A stretch of 34,533 nucleotides of DNA from an uncultured Collinsella sp. (GTDB lineage: Bacteria; Actinomycetota; Coriobacteriia; Coriobacteriales; Coriobacteriaceae), in NCBI GenBank assembly GCA_902470095.1, contig CABRFG010000017.1:1-34533 (forward strand), in the 5' to 3' direction. The notes under the pieces are model-generated. The model was not told the DNA's origin. It made no database searches and was given only the letters and a program-made list of their open reading frames with translations. Each line of letters starts with the position of its first letter. Position 1 is the stretch's first letter. This document shows positions 24,387-32,598 of the stretch, in pieces. Made by a program: the position numbers and the translations under genes.

Positions 24387-25336
24387 GCATCGCCCCATTT
24401 GCGAGCGCGCGGGTCAAAAGCGCCGTAGGCAAGGTCGACGGCCAGATTGATCATCGAATTCAACAAGGCGATGACCAGCAGCACGCCCTGAATCACCGGA
24501 TAGTCGCGACGCTCGATAGAGCTCGTGACCAGCTGGCCCAAACCAGGGATGTTAAAAATGGCCTCAGTCACCACGGCGCCCGTAATCAGAGCGCCAAAAG
24601 AATAGCCGACCGAGGTGAGAATCGGCAGCGCTGCGTTGCGCAGGGCATGGGCCAGCACCACGCGAACCTCGGAGACGCCCTTGGCTCGCGCCGTCTTGAC
24701 GCAATCGAGCTGCATGGCCTCGATCACGCTCGCACGCGTCATGCGCATGAGCAGTGCGGCCTGAACGCATCCAAGCGATATGGCCGGCAACGCAAGATAG
24801 TGTAAATGGCTGAACCAGCCCTTCGATAGCGGCGCATAGCCGGCCACCGGGAACACACGCAACGTGACGGCAAACAGCCACATAAGCATGAGCGCCATCA
24901 AAAAGCCAGGTATCGCCACGCCCAAAAGAGCAACGACACGCAAGACCGCGTCGGTGCGCGACCCATGTTTGAGGGCAGCGACGACGCCGCAGGGCAGTGC
25001 AATCAACAGCGCGATGAGCTGTGCCAGAAGCGCGAGCGATAGCGTGGGGCCAAAGTGCTCGGCGATCGCCTGCGTGACGGGCTGGCGCATAAAATACGAA
25101 TCGCCCAGGTCGCCGGTAAGCACGCCGCCCATCCACTCAACGTAGCGCTGCGGCAGCGGCTCGTTGAGTCCCAGGCTATCGTTGACGCGCTCGATCTGGT
25201 CGGCCGAAGCCTCCATGCCGAGCATCGAAGAGGCCGGGTCACCCGGTGTGAGATAGATAATCAAAAACACGACGACCGAGATGATGAGCATCACCGGAAC
25301 CATCGCGCCTATACGTTTGAGCGTGTACTTCAACAT
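24383..25336 (-). CDS. oppB: OppB/DppB-like ABC permease
   Basis: A 317-residue permease of the OppB/DppB/NikB type, beginning MLKYTLKRIGAMVPVMLIIS with the usual first helix, then YLTPGDPASSMLG (family: L.PGDPA). The EAA loop occurs in DCVKTARAKGVSEVRVVLAHALRN, written here in two parts: DCVKTARAKG and VSEVRVVLAHALRN. The C terminus ends LAVDLAYGAFDPRARK, the standard NxxxDLxYxxxDPRxR pattern. It lies after a hairpin downstream of the substrate-binding protein gene and overlaps oppC by an ATGA. Confidence 0.94.
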   Translation of the reverse strand: MLKYTLKRIGAMVPVMLIISVVVFLIIYLTPGDPASSMLGMEASADQIERVNDSLGLNEPLPQRYVEWMGGVLTGDLGDSYFMRQPVTQAIAEHFGPTLSLALLAQLIALLIALPCGVVAALKHGSRTDAVLRVVALLGVAIPGFLMALMLMWLFAVTLRVFPVAGYAPLSKGWFSHLHYLALPAISLGCVQAALLMRMTRASVIEAMQLDCVKTARAKGVSEVRVVLAHALRNAALPILTSVGYSFGALITGAVVTEAIFNIPGLGQLVTSSIERRDYPVIQGVLLVIALLNSMINLAVDLAYGAFDPRARKWGDA

Positions 25337-25370
25337 GCGAGGCGTCTATTTCCCCTCTGAACGTGGACAG

Positions 25371-25414
25371 GGCGTGGCGGCCACAGGGGACCAGACCCCT
25401 CCAGCCGCCACGCC
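25371..25414 (-). promoter_or_regulatory. Intercistronic hairpin after the substrate-binding protein gene
   Basis: Perfect 10-bp arms GGCGTGGCGG (25371-25380) and CCGCCACGCC (25405-25414), with an inner AGGGG/CCCCT pair. No U tract follows. Such hairpins behind binding-protein genes commonly protect the upstream mRNA or lower downstream expression, giving excess binding protein; the role here is inferred. Confidence 0.6.
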
Positions 25415-25424
25415 ATCTATTGCA

Positions 25425-27035
25425 TTACTCCGGACGCTTGGCGTTCCAAACGATGGCGCCGTCGAGCACCTCGACGTCCTCGACGTCTGCCTGGGTGCCC
25501 GTGATGGAAGCGTAGTGGCAAAGCGGCTCGATGACGGCGATCTCATAGAGGCGCTCCTGAGCCTCGGCCCACTTTTTGGCCGCGGCGTCGGTGTCCTTGG
25601 CGGTGCGGGTCTCGGCCACGAGCTTGAGCGCCTTCTCGTCGGACGGGCCATAGAAGGCCTTGGAGACCGAGAGGGACTGGGCCGGGATGGGCTTGTAGTT
25701 GGTGGAGGCCACAAAGAGGTCCCACTGCTCGGGCTTGCCGGAGCGGATGTCCATGAAGGTCGCGAACTCGTAGCTGTCGACCTCGGCGGTGAAGCCGGCC
25801 TTCTCGAGCTGCTCCTGCAGCGCGACGGTGGCGTTGTACATATCCTTGTAGTCGGGGGTGGTCAGCAGCTTGACCGTCTCACCGGCATAGGAGGTCTTGG
25901 CCAGAGCCTTCTTGGCGGCCTTGGCGTCGGCCTGGTTGAAGTACTTCTTGCCCGCGTCGGTCGCCCACTGAGTGTTCTCGGGGTTGCCAAGGTTGGGATC
26001 GATGTTGAAGAGCTCCTTCTCGCCATAGGCGGCAAGAGCGGCCGCCTCGCAGTCGATAGCCATGAGGGCGCACTTGCGGATCTCCTCGTCGGCGAAGATG
26101 CCCTCGTTCATGTTGAGGAAGGCGGTCAGAACGCCGGCGTTATGGGTGTAGAGCTTGACGTCGTCGTTGCCGTCGAAGTCGTGGTAGTTCTCGGTGGGGA
26201 TCTCGCCAGCGATATCGTACTCGCCGGTCTCAAACCCGCTCACGCGCGTGGAGGCCTCGGTCACGAACTGATAGTAGATGTCCTTGGTGGGCGCGGAGAC
26301 CTTGCCGGTGTAGCCCGAAGCCTTGCCGTGGGCGGCGACATAGTCCTCGTAGCGGGTGAGATGGACGTACTGGTCCTGCTTCCACTCCACAAACTTGTAG
26401 GCACCGGTACCCACGTACTCGGTCACGCCGGAATCGCCCGCGGCCTCGATGACCTCGGAGGGGAAGATGCCCGGATACTGGGAGTGGTTGCCCAGGATGA
26501 TCAGAAAGTCGATGGCGGGCTCGGTCAGCGTGCAGGTGACCTCGTGGTCGCCCGAGGCGGCGAAAGTGGCGCCGGGCAGCAGGCTCGCGGCGCGGTCGTT
26601 GACGGTGAGCCAGCGGTTCATCGAAGCCACGACGTCCTCGGAGCCAAACTCCTTGCCGTTGTGGAAGGTGACGCCCTCGCGCAGCTTGATGGTGTAGGTC
26701 AGGCCGTCGTCGGAGACCTCATAGCCCTTGGCCAGCACGGGCTGGGGCTCGTAGTCGCTATCGAGGCCAAAGAGCGGCTCGACGACGTTGCAGATGATGT
26801 CCATGGTCACAAGCGACGACGTGGTGTGCGGATCGAGACCGTCCGGGCTCGCCGGGAGCGCGATCTGCAGCTCGTCGCGATACTCCACATCCTGGCCGGA
26901 GGCAGCGGCGCTACCGCTCTCGGCGCCCGAACCGCCGCAGCCGGTGAGGCCGAGGCCCGCCATGGCGCACAGGGCAGCGGAGCCGGTCAGAAAACCGCGA
27001 CGGGAGACGCCCGCCTTGAAAAGATCGTTGTTCAT
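25425..27035 (-). CDS. Extracellular solute-binding lipoprotein, family 5 (Opp/Dpp type)
   Basis: A 536-residue substrate-binding protein for the adjacent importer. The N terminus combines a twin-arginine motif (SRRGFLTG) with a lipobox LTGC at about residue 32, so it is likely a Tat-exported lipoprotein anchored outside the membrane. The mature part has family 5 features: EYRDELQIALPASPDGLDPHT, VVEPLFGLD, YTIKLREGVTFHNGKEFGSEDVV, written here in pieces as YTIKLREGVTFHNG and KEFGSEDVV. The start at 27035 (MNNDLFKAG) follows AAAGGA. Family 5 members bind peptides, nickel chelates, heme, opines and others; nothing visible fixes the ligand. Its operon partners suggest a selenium or sulfur compound, or a peptide, as an inference. 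Confidence 0.92.
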   Translation of the reverse strand: MNNDLFKAGVSRRGFLTGSAALCAMAGLGLTGCGGSGAESGSAAASGQDVEYRDELQIALPASPDGLDPHTTSSLVTMDIICNVVEPLFGLDSDYEPQPVLAKGYEVSDDGLTYTIKLREGVTFHNGKEFGSEDVVASMNRWLTVNDRAASLLPGATFAASGDHEVTCTLTEPAIDFLIILGNHSQYPGIFPSEVIEAAGDSGVTEYVGTGAYKFVEWKQDQYVHLTRYEDYVAAHGKASGYTGKVSAPTKDIYYQFVTEASTRVSGFETGEYDIAGEIPTENYHDFDGNDDVKLYTHNAGVLTAFLNMNEGIFADEEIRKCALMAIDCEAAALAAYGEKELFNIDPNLGNPENTQWATDAGKKYFNQADAKAAKKALAKTSYAGETVKLLTTPDYKDMYNATVALQEQLEKAGFTAEVDSYEFATFMDIRSGKPEQWDLFVASTNYKPIPAQSLSVSKAFYGPSDEKALKLVAETRTAKDTDAAAKKWAEAQERLYEIAVIEPLCHYASITGTQADVEDVEVLDGAIVWNAKRPE

Positions 27036-27219
27036 TGAGTTCCTTTCGTGTCTGAACAAACGGACAGAATCTGCCGGGACGGCGGAAATCCCCGCCCCGG
27101 CAGCTATGCGAAGCCGGTCGGCGCCCTGCGGTGCATCCGGACACCGACCGGCACGGCAACAGAGAAATCCCTATTGCGTGGATAGGAACACCCGGCGGCA
27201 CAGCTTAGCGCAGGTGCAG
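27036..27219 (-). promoter_or_regulatory. Intercistronic region with two hairpins
   Basis: A 184-nt gap with two good inverted repeats: CTGCCGGG/CCCGGCAG (27071-27078, 27096-27103) and GCCGGTCGG/CCGACCGGC (27113-27121, 27144-27152). Neither has a strong U tract on the minus strand. They may attenuate transcription between the first double-cubane-like gene and the transporter, or stabilise the mRNA. I saw no convincing separate promoter. Confidence 0.5.
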
Positions 27220-28503
27220 CTAAATCGTCTCGAGGAAGGCCTCGATGCGGGTCTGGAGCTGACCGGCGTCCTCGCCGGCGTAGTCGGTCGTGATGTGCAT
27301 AAACGGAATACCGGCCTCCTCGGCGGCCTTCTCCACGGCAAACGACTCCATCTCGTAGAGCGTGCAGAACTGCAGGGCCACGTCGACGATGCCGTCGGCA
27401 TGCAGGTCCTTGGCCATCTGGACAATGTCCTTCATACGCTGGTCGTTGGGCGTAAAGACGGCGCAGTTGATCTTAAAGTAGCGCTCGGCGATGGCGTCGA
27501 GCATCTCGTCGACCGTCTCGCCAGACTCATCGACCAAGTCCTTGTAGTAGCGCGAGCCCGTGCAGGACTCCTCGCCCACCACGACGCCGCCGGCCTTCTC
27601 GATGAGGTTGAACAGCTTCCAGTTGGGCACGGCCATGGGCGTACCGGTGTACAGGATGCGCTTGGTCCCCTTGGGCGCCACGCCCTCGCCGGCCTCGACA
27701 CGCTGCTCGCACTCAGCCGCCATATCGTTGATGGCTCCGGTCAGACGCGGCGTGTCGTCCATAAAGGCGGCCTGAACGGTCAGCAGGCTGTCGAGACCGC
27801 TGATGGGCGCCGGGTCGGCAGCGCGCGTGGCTGCGAGGCGCTGCAGGGCGCGACGCTTCTCATTGACGGCGTGGATGGCGGCCTTCAGACGCTCGGGCGT
27901 AATCTTGACGCCACACTCTTCCTCGATCTTGTCGGCGAGCTTCTTGACCTCGGCCTTCCAGGTCACGAGCGTCGACTCGTCGTGTACGTTGGGAATATCC
28001 ATGACGTACATGTTCTTTTGCGTGGCAAAGAACTCGTAGGCCTTCTTCTTGCCGTCGCAGGTGTTCTCGCCCACCACCAAGTCGCTCGACTCAATGTAGG
28101 GGCAGACCTCGCCCAGCTTAAAGCCGGCAAAGCTCTTGATGAGCGGGCAGGTGTTGCGCGGCAGGTGCTCCTCGACCTTATCGGTTGCCCAGTCGGCACC
28201 CGAGCACAGACCCACGGGGATACCGTCGCAGGCAAGTACGATCTCCTCGGGCACGTAGACGCAGAACGAGCCGACGATCTTGGTGGCCTCGCCGGCCTCC
28301 TTCTTGTCGAGCATCTCCTTAATACGGCCGCTGTGGATGTTGGTGGCGACAAAATCCAGGTAGGACGTAGACTTGGGGCGATTGTTCTGCGTCAGGAACA
28401 TATCCCCGTACATCTGGCCCACGGCGCCCAGCAGCATGTCGTGGTCGGCAAGATTCATGCCGAGGCTCTCCCACATCGGATGGAAATCAAATTCTTCAGC
28501 CAT
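27220..28503 (-). CDS. Double-cubane/2-hydroxyacyl-CoA dehydratase D-like reductase, paralogue A
   Basis: A 427-residue HgdB/YjiM-superfamily protein, paralogous to the product at 20542-21705 but with an N-terminal extension of about 40 residues. Cysteines: Cys81 (SFCVYVPEE), Cys92 (LACDGIP), Cys100 (GLCSGADW), Cys119 (NTCPLIKS), Cys134 (GEVCPYIES) and Cys149 (GENTCDGKKK). Five align with paralogue B; Cys92 is extra. The C terminus GIPFMHITTDYAGEDAGQLQ matches paralogue B closely. GAGAGGGGA precedes the ATG. It is the first full-length gene of the array and has no activase beside it, so it probably uses the one at 19727-20491. Substrate unknown. Confidence 0.87.
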   Translation of the reverse strand: MAEEFDFHPMWESLGMNLADHDMLLGAVGQMYGDMFLTQNNRPKSTSYLDFVATNIHSGRIKEMLDKKEAGEATKIVGSFCVYVPEEIVLACDGIPVGLCSGADWATDKVEEHLPRNTCPLIKSFAGFKLGEVCPYIESSDLVVGENTCDGKKKAYEFFATQKNMYVMDIPNVHDESTLVTWKAEVKKLADKIEEECGVKITPERLKAAIHAVNEKRRALQRLAATRAADPAPISGLDSLLTVQAAFMDDTPRLTGAINDMAAECEQRVEAGEGVAPKGTKRILYTGTPMAVPNWKLFNLIEKAGGVVVGEESCTGSRYYKDLVDESGETVDEMLDAIAERYFKINCAVFTPNDQRMKDIVQMAKDLHADGIVDVALQFCTLYEMESFAVEKAAEEAGIPFMHITTDYAGEDAGQLQTRIEAFLETI

Positions 28504-28662
28504 GACGGTTCCCCTCTCGAACCAAAAACGGATAACGGCGGTATCGATGCACGACGGACGGCGATTGTCCGGCCGTGCTCAAACCCGGAATTTTAGGGAA
28601 CCTGCCTTGCAGACGGTTATTTAGTTGTGCGTCGTCTCTCCCGGAGCCGTGAACATACCTGC

Positions 28663-28731
28663 TCATATGCGGCTCCGAGCCATATATAGGGCACGCGCGG
28701 CAACGCGGCGAATGTATGTCGTCTGCGGCAT
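28663..28731 (-). CDS. Possible 22-residue leader peptide ahead of the reductase-selenium operon
   Basis: A tiny frame with a near-consensus ribosome site (GAGGAGGG, 8 nt before the ATG at 28731) encodes 22 residues, beginning MPQTTYIRRVAARALYMARS and ending at TGA 28663-28665. It is basic (five Arg) and has no obvious signal or metal motif. A reverse-complement pair GGCTCGGAGCC/GGCTCCGGG-like at its 3' end can form a hairpin with the following 5' UTR. It could be a translated regulatory leader or a chance frame with a strong ribosome site. Confidence 0.45.
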   Translation of the reverse strand: MPQTTYIRRVAARALYMARSRI

Positions 28732-28750
28732 GTGCGCACCCTCCTCTACA

Positions 28751-28799
28751 AGTTGAGGTCAACTATATCAACGGTCGTCGACCATGCGAACACCGTTGA
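28751..28799 (-). promoter_or_regulatory. Putative operator/promoter of the reductase-selenium operon
   Basis: Two inverted repeats share TCAAC/GTTGA half-sites: AGTTGA-GG-TCAACT (28751-28764) and TCAACGGT...ACCGTTGA (28768-28775, 28792-28799). Between them on the minus strand is TGATATAGT, a plausible extended -10 (TATAGT at 28767-28762), with a weak TTCGCA 17 bp upstream. Repression by a regulator at these sites would be natural. The promoter call is by eye. Confidence 0.45.
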
Positions 28800-28886
28800 C
28801 ATTCGTACGACAACCTCGTGTGCCGTCGTTTAATAAATAATTATCTTATTTGATAAGAGTTTGTCATTCCTCATTCGGCGAACGGC

Positions 28887-28923
28887 AAAAACAAAGCCGC
28901 CGAGGCTTATATGCCCCGACGGC
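28887..28923 (-). terminator. Terminator of the mod operon
   Basis: Stem GCCGTCGGGGC/GCCTCGGCGGC (28923-28913, 28906-28896 on the minus strand) with a 6-nt loop, followed by TTTGTTTTTG. It lies 11 nt after the modC stop and separates the molybdate operon from the downstream reductase-selenium operon. Confidence 0.9.
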
Positions 28924-28934
28924 ATTACCCGGCG

Positions 28935-30005
28935 CTATCGACAAACCAGATGGATCCTGCTGGCATCAAAATGCATGCGAAGCGTCTCGCCTGCTTGTGG
29001 CAGCTCGTCGACAGGCACGCCCACCTTGTTGACCTTCCACTGCAAACGCGTGGGCGCATCAGCACGCGGCACGTCCAGCAGCACCAGCCGCTCAAAGCGC
29101 GAATCGCTCACACGTGCCACGTGCAAATCGTAGCTGTTACGGCCCCGCTCCGCGCGATTGTCAACATGGAAGTAGCTTGCGCGAATGCCCAGGTACGCCA
29201 CATTATCGGGAACCTCGCGACCCACGTTAAAGGTCATGCCCCAGTCGAGGGCCTCAACTTCTTCGTCGCCGATCTTGCGCGCCCGGCTTGTGTTCTTGCA
29301 GCCCGTCAGGCGCAGCGCCGCCAGCGTCTGCGGACGGCGGACCACGTCCTCGACGGAGCCGATCTCCTCAACATGCCCGTCGTGCATCACGCAGATGCGC
29401 TGGCACAGGCGGCACGCTTCGTCGATGTCGTGGCTCACATAGAGCACGGTGCGGTTGCATACATCGAACAGGTCGAGCATGTTCTGTTCGAGGGCGCTCT
29501 TAAGATAGGAATCGAGTGCGCTCATGGGCTCGTCGAACATAAAGATGCCCGGGTGTGCCGCCACCATACGGGCAAGCGCCACACGTTGCTGCTGACCGCC
29601 CGAGAGGCGCGCGGGATAGCGGTCGGCAAAATCGGCTAGGCCAAAGATGCCCAGGTAGCGCTCGGCAAGTTTTTTACGCGCCGCGGCGTCGCCCGCGTCC
29701 TTTACGCCGGCACATACGTTATCGGCAACCGTCATGTTGGGAAACAGCTGATAGTTTTGGAACAGCAGGGCGCATTTTCGCTCCTGAGGCGACAGGTTGA
29801 TGCCCGCTGCCGAGTCAAAAAAGGTCACGCCGTTGACGACGATCCTGCCCTCGTCGGGCGTCTCCACGCCGGCGATGCAGCGCAGCGTACAGCTCTTGCC
29901 GCAACCCGAGGCGCCCAGCAGTGCCACACGCTCCTCGCCGGCCTCAAGCTGCATATCGAGCATAAACTCCGGATAGCGCTTTTTAATATCCAGAACGAGT
30001 GACAT
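28935..30005 (-). CDS. modC: Molybdate ABC transporter ATPase ModC
   Basis: A 356-residue ATPase of the molybdate/sulfate/polyamine group. Walker A LLGASGCGKSCT (around residue 30), Q-loop LLFQNYQLFPNMTV, signature LSGGQQQRVALAR, Walker B IFMFDEPMSALD, His switch YVSHDIDE. The C-terminal 120 residues form a TOBE/Mop-like region (MTFNVGREVPDNVAYLGIRA) that in this family can bind oxyanion and regulate transport. It follows modB by 3 nt and ends at a terminator. Adjacent modA and modB set the substrate as molybdate (or tungstate), not sulfate. Confidence 0.92.
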   Translation of the reverse strand: MSLVLDIKKRYPEFMLDMQLEAGEERVALLGASGCGKSCTLRCIAGVETPDEGRIVVNGVTFFDSAAGINLSPQERKCALLFQNYQLFPNMTVADNVCAGVKDAGDAAARKKLAERYLGIFGLADFADRYPARLSGGQQQRVALARMVAAHPGIFMFDEPMSALDSYLKSALEQNMLDLFDVCNRTVLYVSHDIDEACRLCQRICVMHDGHVEEIGSVEDVVRRPQTLAALRLTGCKNTSRARKIGDEEVEALDWGMTFNVGREVPDNVAYLGIRASYFHVDNRAERGRNSYDLHVARVSDSRFERLVLLDVPRADAPTRLQWKVNKVGVPVDELPQAGETLRMHFDASRIHLVCR

Positions 30006-30008
30006 GGC

Positions 30009-31451
30009 CTATCGACCTCCCTGCATAGCGGGCTCATCGCGCATGAGCTCAGCCAATGCCTCGCGATCGATACGCAGCGCATCGCCGCCGACTGGGTCGA
30101 GCGAATCGCCCTGTCCGGCGAAATCTTTGGCCTGTTTGCGCTCCGCGCGGGAAAGGCCCCGCTCGCGATACTTTTGCGAGTGTGCTGTGTACATGTTGAT
30201 AAACAGGATGACCAAGAAGCTGAACGCAATTACGACCACGACCCAAAAGAGGGCCACCGACGTATTGCCGCCCATCCACTCAAAGTAGATGGCGATGGGG
30301 ATGGTCTGGGTAATGCCGGCGTAGTTGCCCGCAAAGAACAGGGTGCAGCCAAACTCGCCCATCGCGCGGGCAAAGGCAAGCACCGTACCGGAGGCAATCG
30401 AGGGCCAGCCAAGCGGCATCATAAGCTTGGTAAAGATGCGACGCTCGGACCAGCCCAGCGTGCGCGCCGCATCGAGCATCTGCGTGTCGAGGCTCTCGAA
30501 GGCTCCGAGCGCCGTACGATAGACGAGCGGAAACGACACCACCACGGCAGAGATCACCGCCGCCGGCCACGTAAAGACGATCGAGACACCGTGCGCGATC
30601 AGCCACTGGCCCACCCCGGTCGAGCGGCCAAACAGCATGAGGAGCAGAAAGCCGCAGACCGTGGGCGGCAGCACCATAGGGATGGTAAAGACCGAGTCGA
30701 GCAGGCCCTTGATACGGCTCGTAGTACCCATGGTCTTCCATGCGGCAAACAGGCCCAGCGCAAAGGAGATCAGCAGGGCGAGGCCGCTCGTTTTGATAGA
30801 CACCCAAAACGGACGATAGTCGATGTCGCCCAAAAAGGAGGCCAAGGAGGTCAAGGGGCCCTGCTCATCCCGCAACACGACAGACGATGCCTCTACCATT
30901 TGAGCGCTATCAAGCCAACGCGCGCCGCCTTTGGCATCACCCGAGGCTGATGCAATCACCACATAGCGGTCCCCATCCGCACCGCGCTCGTCAAAGCTAT
31001 AGGTATACCCGCCGGCATCAAACGTTGTTTCCGCCGTGACATACCAAGGAAGATCCACGTCCCCCAGCTGCGCACCTCCCATGCAGTTTGCGCTGTCGAG
31101 CTCACAGACGAGGGCCTTGAGACCCGATACGCACTCGTTGTCCTGCGGATCCAACCCATACTTCTCGACCGCCTTGGGCGATAGCCACACCACAACGCGA
31201 TCGGCGGCAGGCGCCACTACAAGGTCCACGTCCTCGTCAACGGGAAACCGGTAGCCCTCAGGCTGGCCCTCCATGGCACGAGCGGTCCCCTTGGCCAACC
31301 GCTCAAAACCTTCGATCCCATAGGAAAGCCCATGAGCGGTCGCAGCAACCTGGGCCCCGTGCTCAGCGTCCCCGGCAAACGCAAATCCCGGCACCCAGCA
31401 AAGCGCGAAGGTCAAAGCACAGGCGACAAGCATGCGGAATCTATTAAGCAC
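30009..31451 (-). CDS. modB: Molybdate ABC permease ModB with an added N-terminal extracytoplasmic domain
   Basis: A 480-residue protein. The C-terminal 260 residues are a normal ModB permease: helices from WVSIKTSGLALLISFALG, the segment LPPTVCGFLLLMLFGRSTGVG and the EAA loop LDAARTLGWSERRIFTKLMMP are classic. Ahead of it are a signal-like helix (MLVACALTFALCWVPGFAFA) and about 190 extracytoplasmic residues I do not recognise, with two cysteines close together (ECVSGLKALVCELDSANC region). Ordinary ModB is about 225-230 residues. The GTG at 31451 was chosen for its GGAG 6 nt upstream. A short basic cytoplasmic tail (about 60 residues) follows the last helix. Confidence 0.9.
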   Translation of the reverse strand: MLNRFRMLVACALTFALCWVPGFAFAGDAEHGAQVAATAHGLSYGIEGFERLAKGTARAMEGQPEGYRFPVDEDVDLVVAPAADRVVVWLSPKAVEKYGLDPQDNECVSGLKALVCELDSANCMGGAQLGDVDLPWYVTAETTFDAGGYTYSFDERGADGDRYVVIASASGDAKGGARWLDSAQMVEASSVVLRDEQGPLTSLASFLGDIDYRPFWVSIKTSGLALLISFALGLFAAWKTMGTTSRIKGLLDSVFTIPMVLPPTVCGFLLLMLFGRSTGVGQWLIAHGVSIVFTWPAAVISAVVVSFPLVYRTALGAFESLDTQMLDAARTLGWSERRIFTKLMMPLGWPSIASGTVLAFARAMGEFGCTLFFAGNYAGITQTIPIAIYFEWMGGNTSVALFWVVVVIAFSFLVILFINMYTAHSQKYRERGLSRAERKQAKDFAGQGDSLDPVGGDALRIDREALAELMRDEPAMQGGR

Positions 31452-31519
31452 GAAAAGCTCCAAGCGAATACAAGGACGAAGTGAAAAACAAAACGATGGA
31501 ATTATCGCGCCAAGCCGCA

Positions 31520-32395
31520 CTACGCGGAAAGCTCAAAGCCGTACTTGGCCCAAATCTTCTGGGCCTTCTTGTTGGTCAGGCAGAAGTCGATGAACGCCTT
31601 GGCCTCGTCGGCGTGCTCGGAGCTCTCGGCAACGGCACCCGGGTACACGATGGGCTTGTGCGAGTCCTCGGGGCACACAAAGGCCTCCTCGATGCCGTCG
31701 TAGCGGAAGATGTCGGAGCTGTAGACAAAACCAGCCACGCAGTCGCCCGTAGAGACGTAAGACGCAGCAGTGCCGACCTTGTCGGCCAGGGCCACCTTGT
31801 CGGCGATCTCGGGAGCATACTCGCCGTCGTCGCCCTCGGTACCGGTGTAGAGGCCCACGGAGGCCAGGGCCTGGTTGGCGTACTTGCCGGCGGGGACGGT
31901 CTTGGCGTCGCCAATGGCAATCTTACCGTCCAGGTTCACGACGTCGGCGATGGCCTCGACCTTGGTGTCGGAGCCCTCGGCGCGAATGATCACGAGGTCG
32001 TTGACGAACATATCCTCGCGGGTATCGGTATCGACGAGCTCAGCGGTCTCGGCGTCATCCATGGTGCCCTTGGAGGCCGTGATGAGCACGTCGACGGCGG
32101 CACCGGCGCGCATCTGCTCGACAAGGTCGCCAGACGCCTTAAACTGCGTGTCGGCAAACGTGGTGCCGGTCTGGTCGGTATAGAGATCCTGAACCTCGGG
32201 CAGGGCCTTCTCGAGCGAGTTGGCGGCAAAGACCTGCAGCTCAACAGCCTTCTTCTTAGAGGAAGACCTGGCTGAGCCGGTATCGGAACCAGCGAGCTCG
32301 GACGTCTTGTTGCCCGAGCAGCCAGCAAGGCCAAGGCCGGCGGCAGCGGCAGCAGAAAGCGAGACAAAACCGCGGCGAGAAACCATATCGAACAT
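31520..32395 (-). CDS. modA: Molybdate-binding lipoprotein ModA
   Basis: A 291-residue periplasmic-type binding protein. The N terminus has a twin-arginine motif (SRRGF) and lipobox LAGC near residue 26, so it is likely a Tat-exported lipoprotein. The mature part begins ELQVFAANSLEKALPEVQD, the ModA start (family: VFAAASLtdA), then FKASGDLVEQMRAGAAVDVLIT and PAGKYANQAL, which line the oxyanion pocket. The C terminus ends with KAQKIWAKYGF, as in ModA. The ATG at 32395 follows AAAGGG by 6 nt. First gene of modA-modB-modC. Molybdate is the likely ligand; tungstate is possible. Confidence 0.94.
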   Translation of the reverse strand: MFDMVSRRGFVSLSAAAAAGLGLAGCSGNKTSELAGSDTGSARSSSKKKAVELQVFAANSLEKALPEVQDLYTDQTGTTFADTQFKASGDLVEQMRAGAAVDVLITASKGTMDDAETAELVDTDTREDMFVNDLVIIRAEGSDTKVEAIADVVNLDGKIAIGDAKTVPAGKYANQALASVGLYTGTEGDDGEYAPEIADKVALADKVGTAASYVSTGDCVAGFVYSSDIFRYDGIEEAFVCPEDSHKPIVYPGAVAESSEHADEAKAFIDFCLTNKKAQKIWAKYGFELSA

Positions 32396-32442
32396 ATTCA
32401 ACCCTTTCGGACCTTGTGCCCGGGTACCCCACCGCGGGCTTT

Positions 32443-32508
32443 AATCTGCAATCAGATTATACTTCTGCGAGAATAATGATAGTGAGAAATTATTCTCGTC
32501 AGAGAATA
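32443..32508 (-). promoter_or_regulatory. modA promoter with two palindromes
   Basis: On the minus strand a perfect TATAAT (32461-32456) lies 60 nt before modA. A 9-bp inverted repeat GAGAATAAT/ATTATTCTC (32469-32477, 32489-32497) covers the -35 area, with a further GAGAATA at 32502-32508, and AATCTG/CAGATT (32443-32448, 32453-32458) overlaps the -10. No good -35 is visible. A ModE-like or other metal-responsive regulator is plausible but not identified. Confidence 0.55.
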
Positions 32509-32547
32509 TAGTTTCGAGTTACCGTGCACCTCGGCGTCGCTTCGGCG

Positions 32548-32584
32548 GAAAACAAAAGCGGAGCAGCCGTTCAGGTCGCCCCGC
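32548..32584 (-). terminator. Terminator of moeA-mogA
   Basis: On the minus strand GCGGGGCGACC/GGCTGCTCCGC (32584-32574, 32568-32558) pair with one mismatch and two G-U pairs around a 5-nt loop and are followed by TTTTGTTTT. It starts 15 nt after the mogA stop. Confidence 0.8.
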
Positions 32585-32598
32585 CGCAGGTAAACCAC

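Noticed and set aside
25281..27038. A 585-codon plus-strand open frame opposite the family 5 binding protein
   Set aside because: Gly/Val/Leu-rich antisense shadow; the minus-strand protein has a signal peptide, lipobox and family motifs.
26788..28596. A 602-codon plus-strand open frame opposite the double-cubane-like gene
   Set aside because: Antisense shadow without recognisable domains or ribosome site; the opposite strand is clearly coding.
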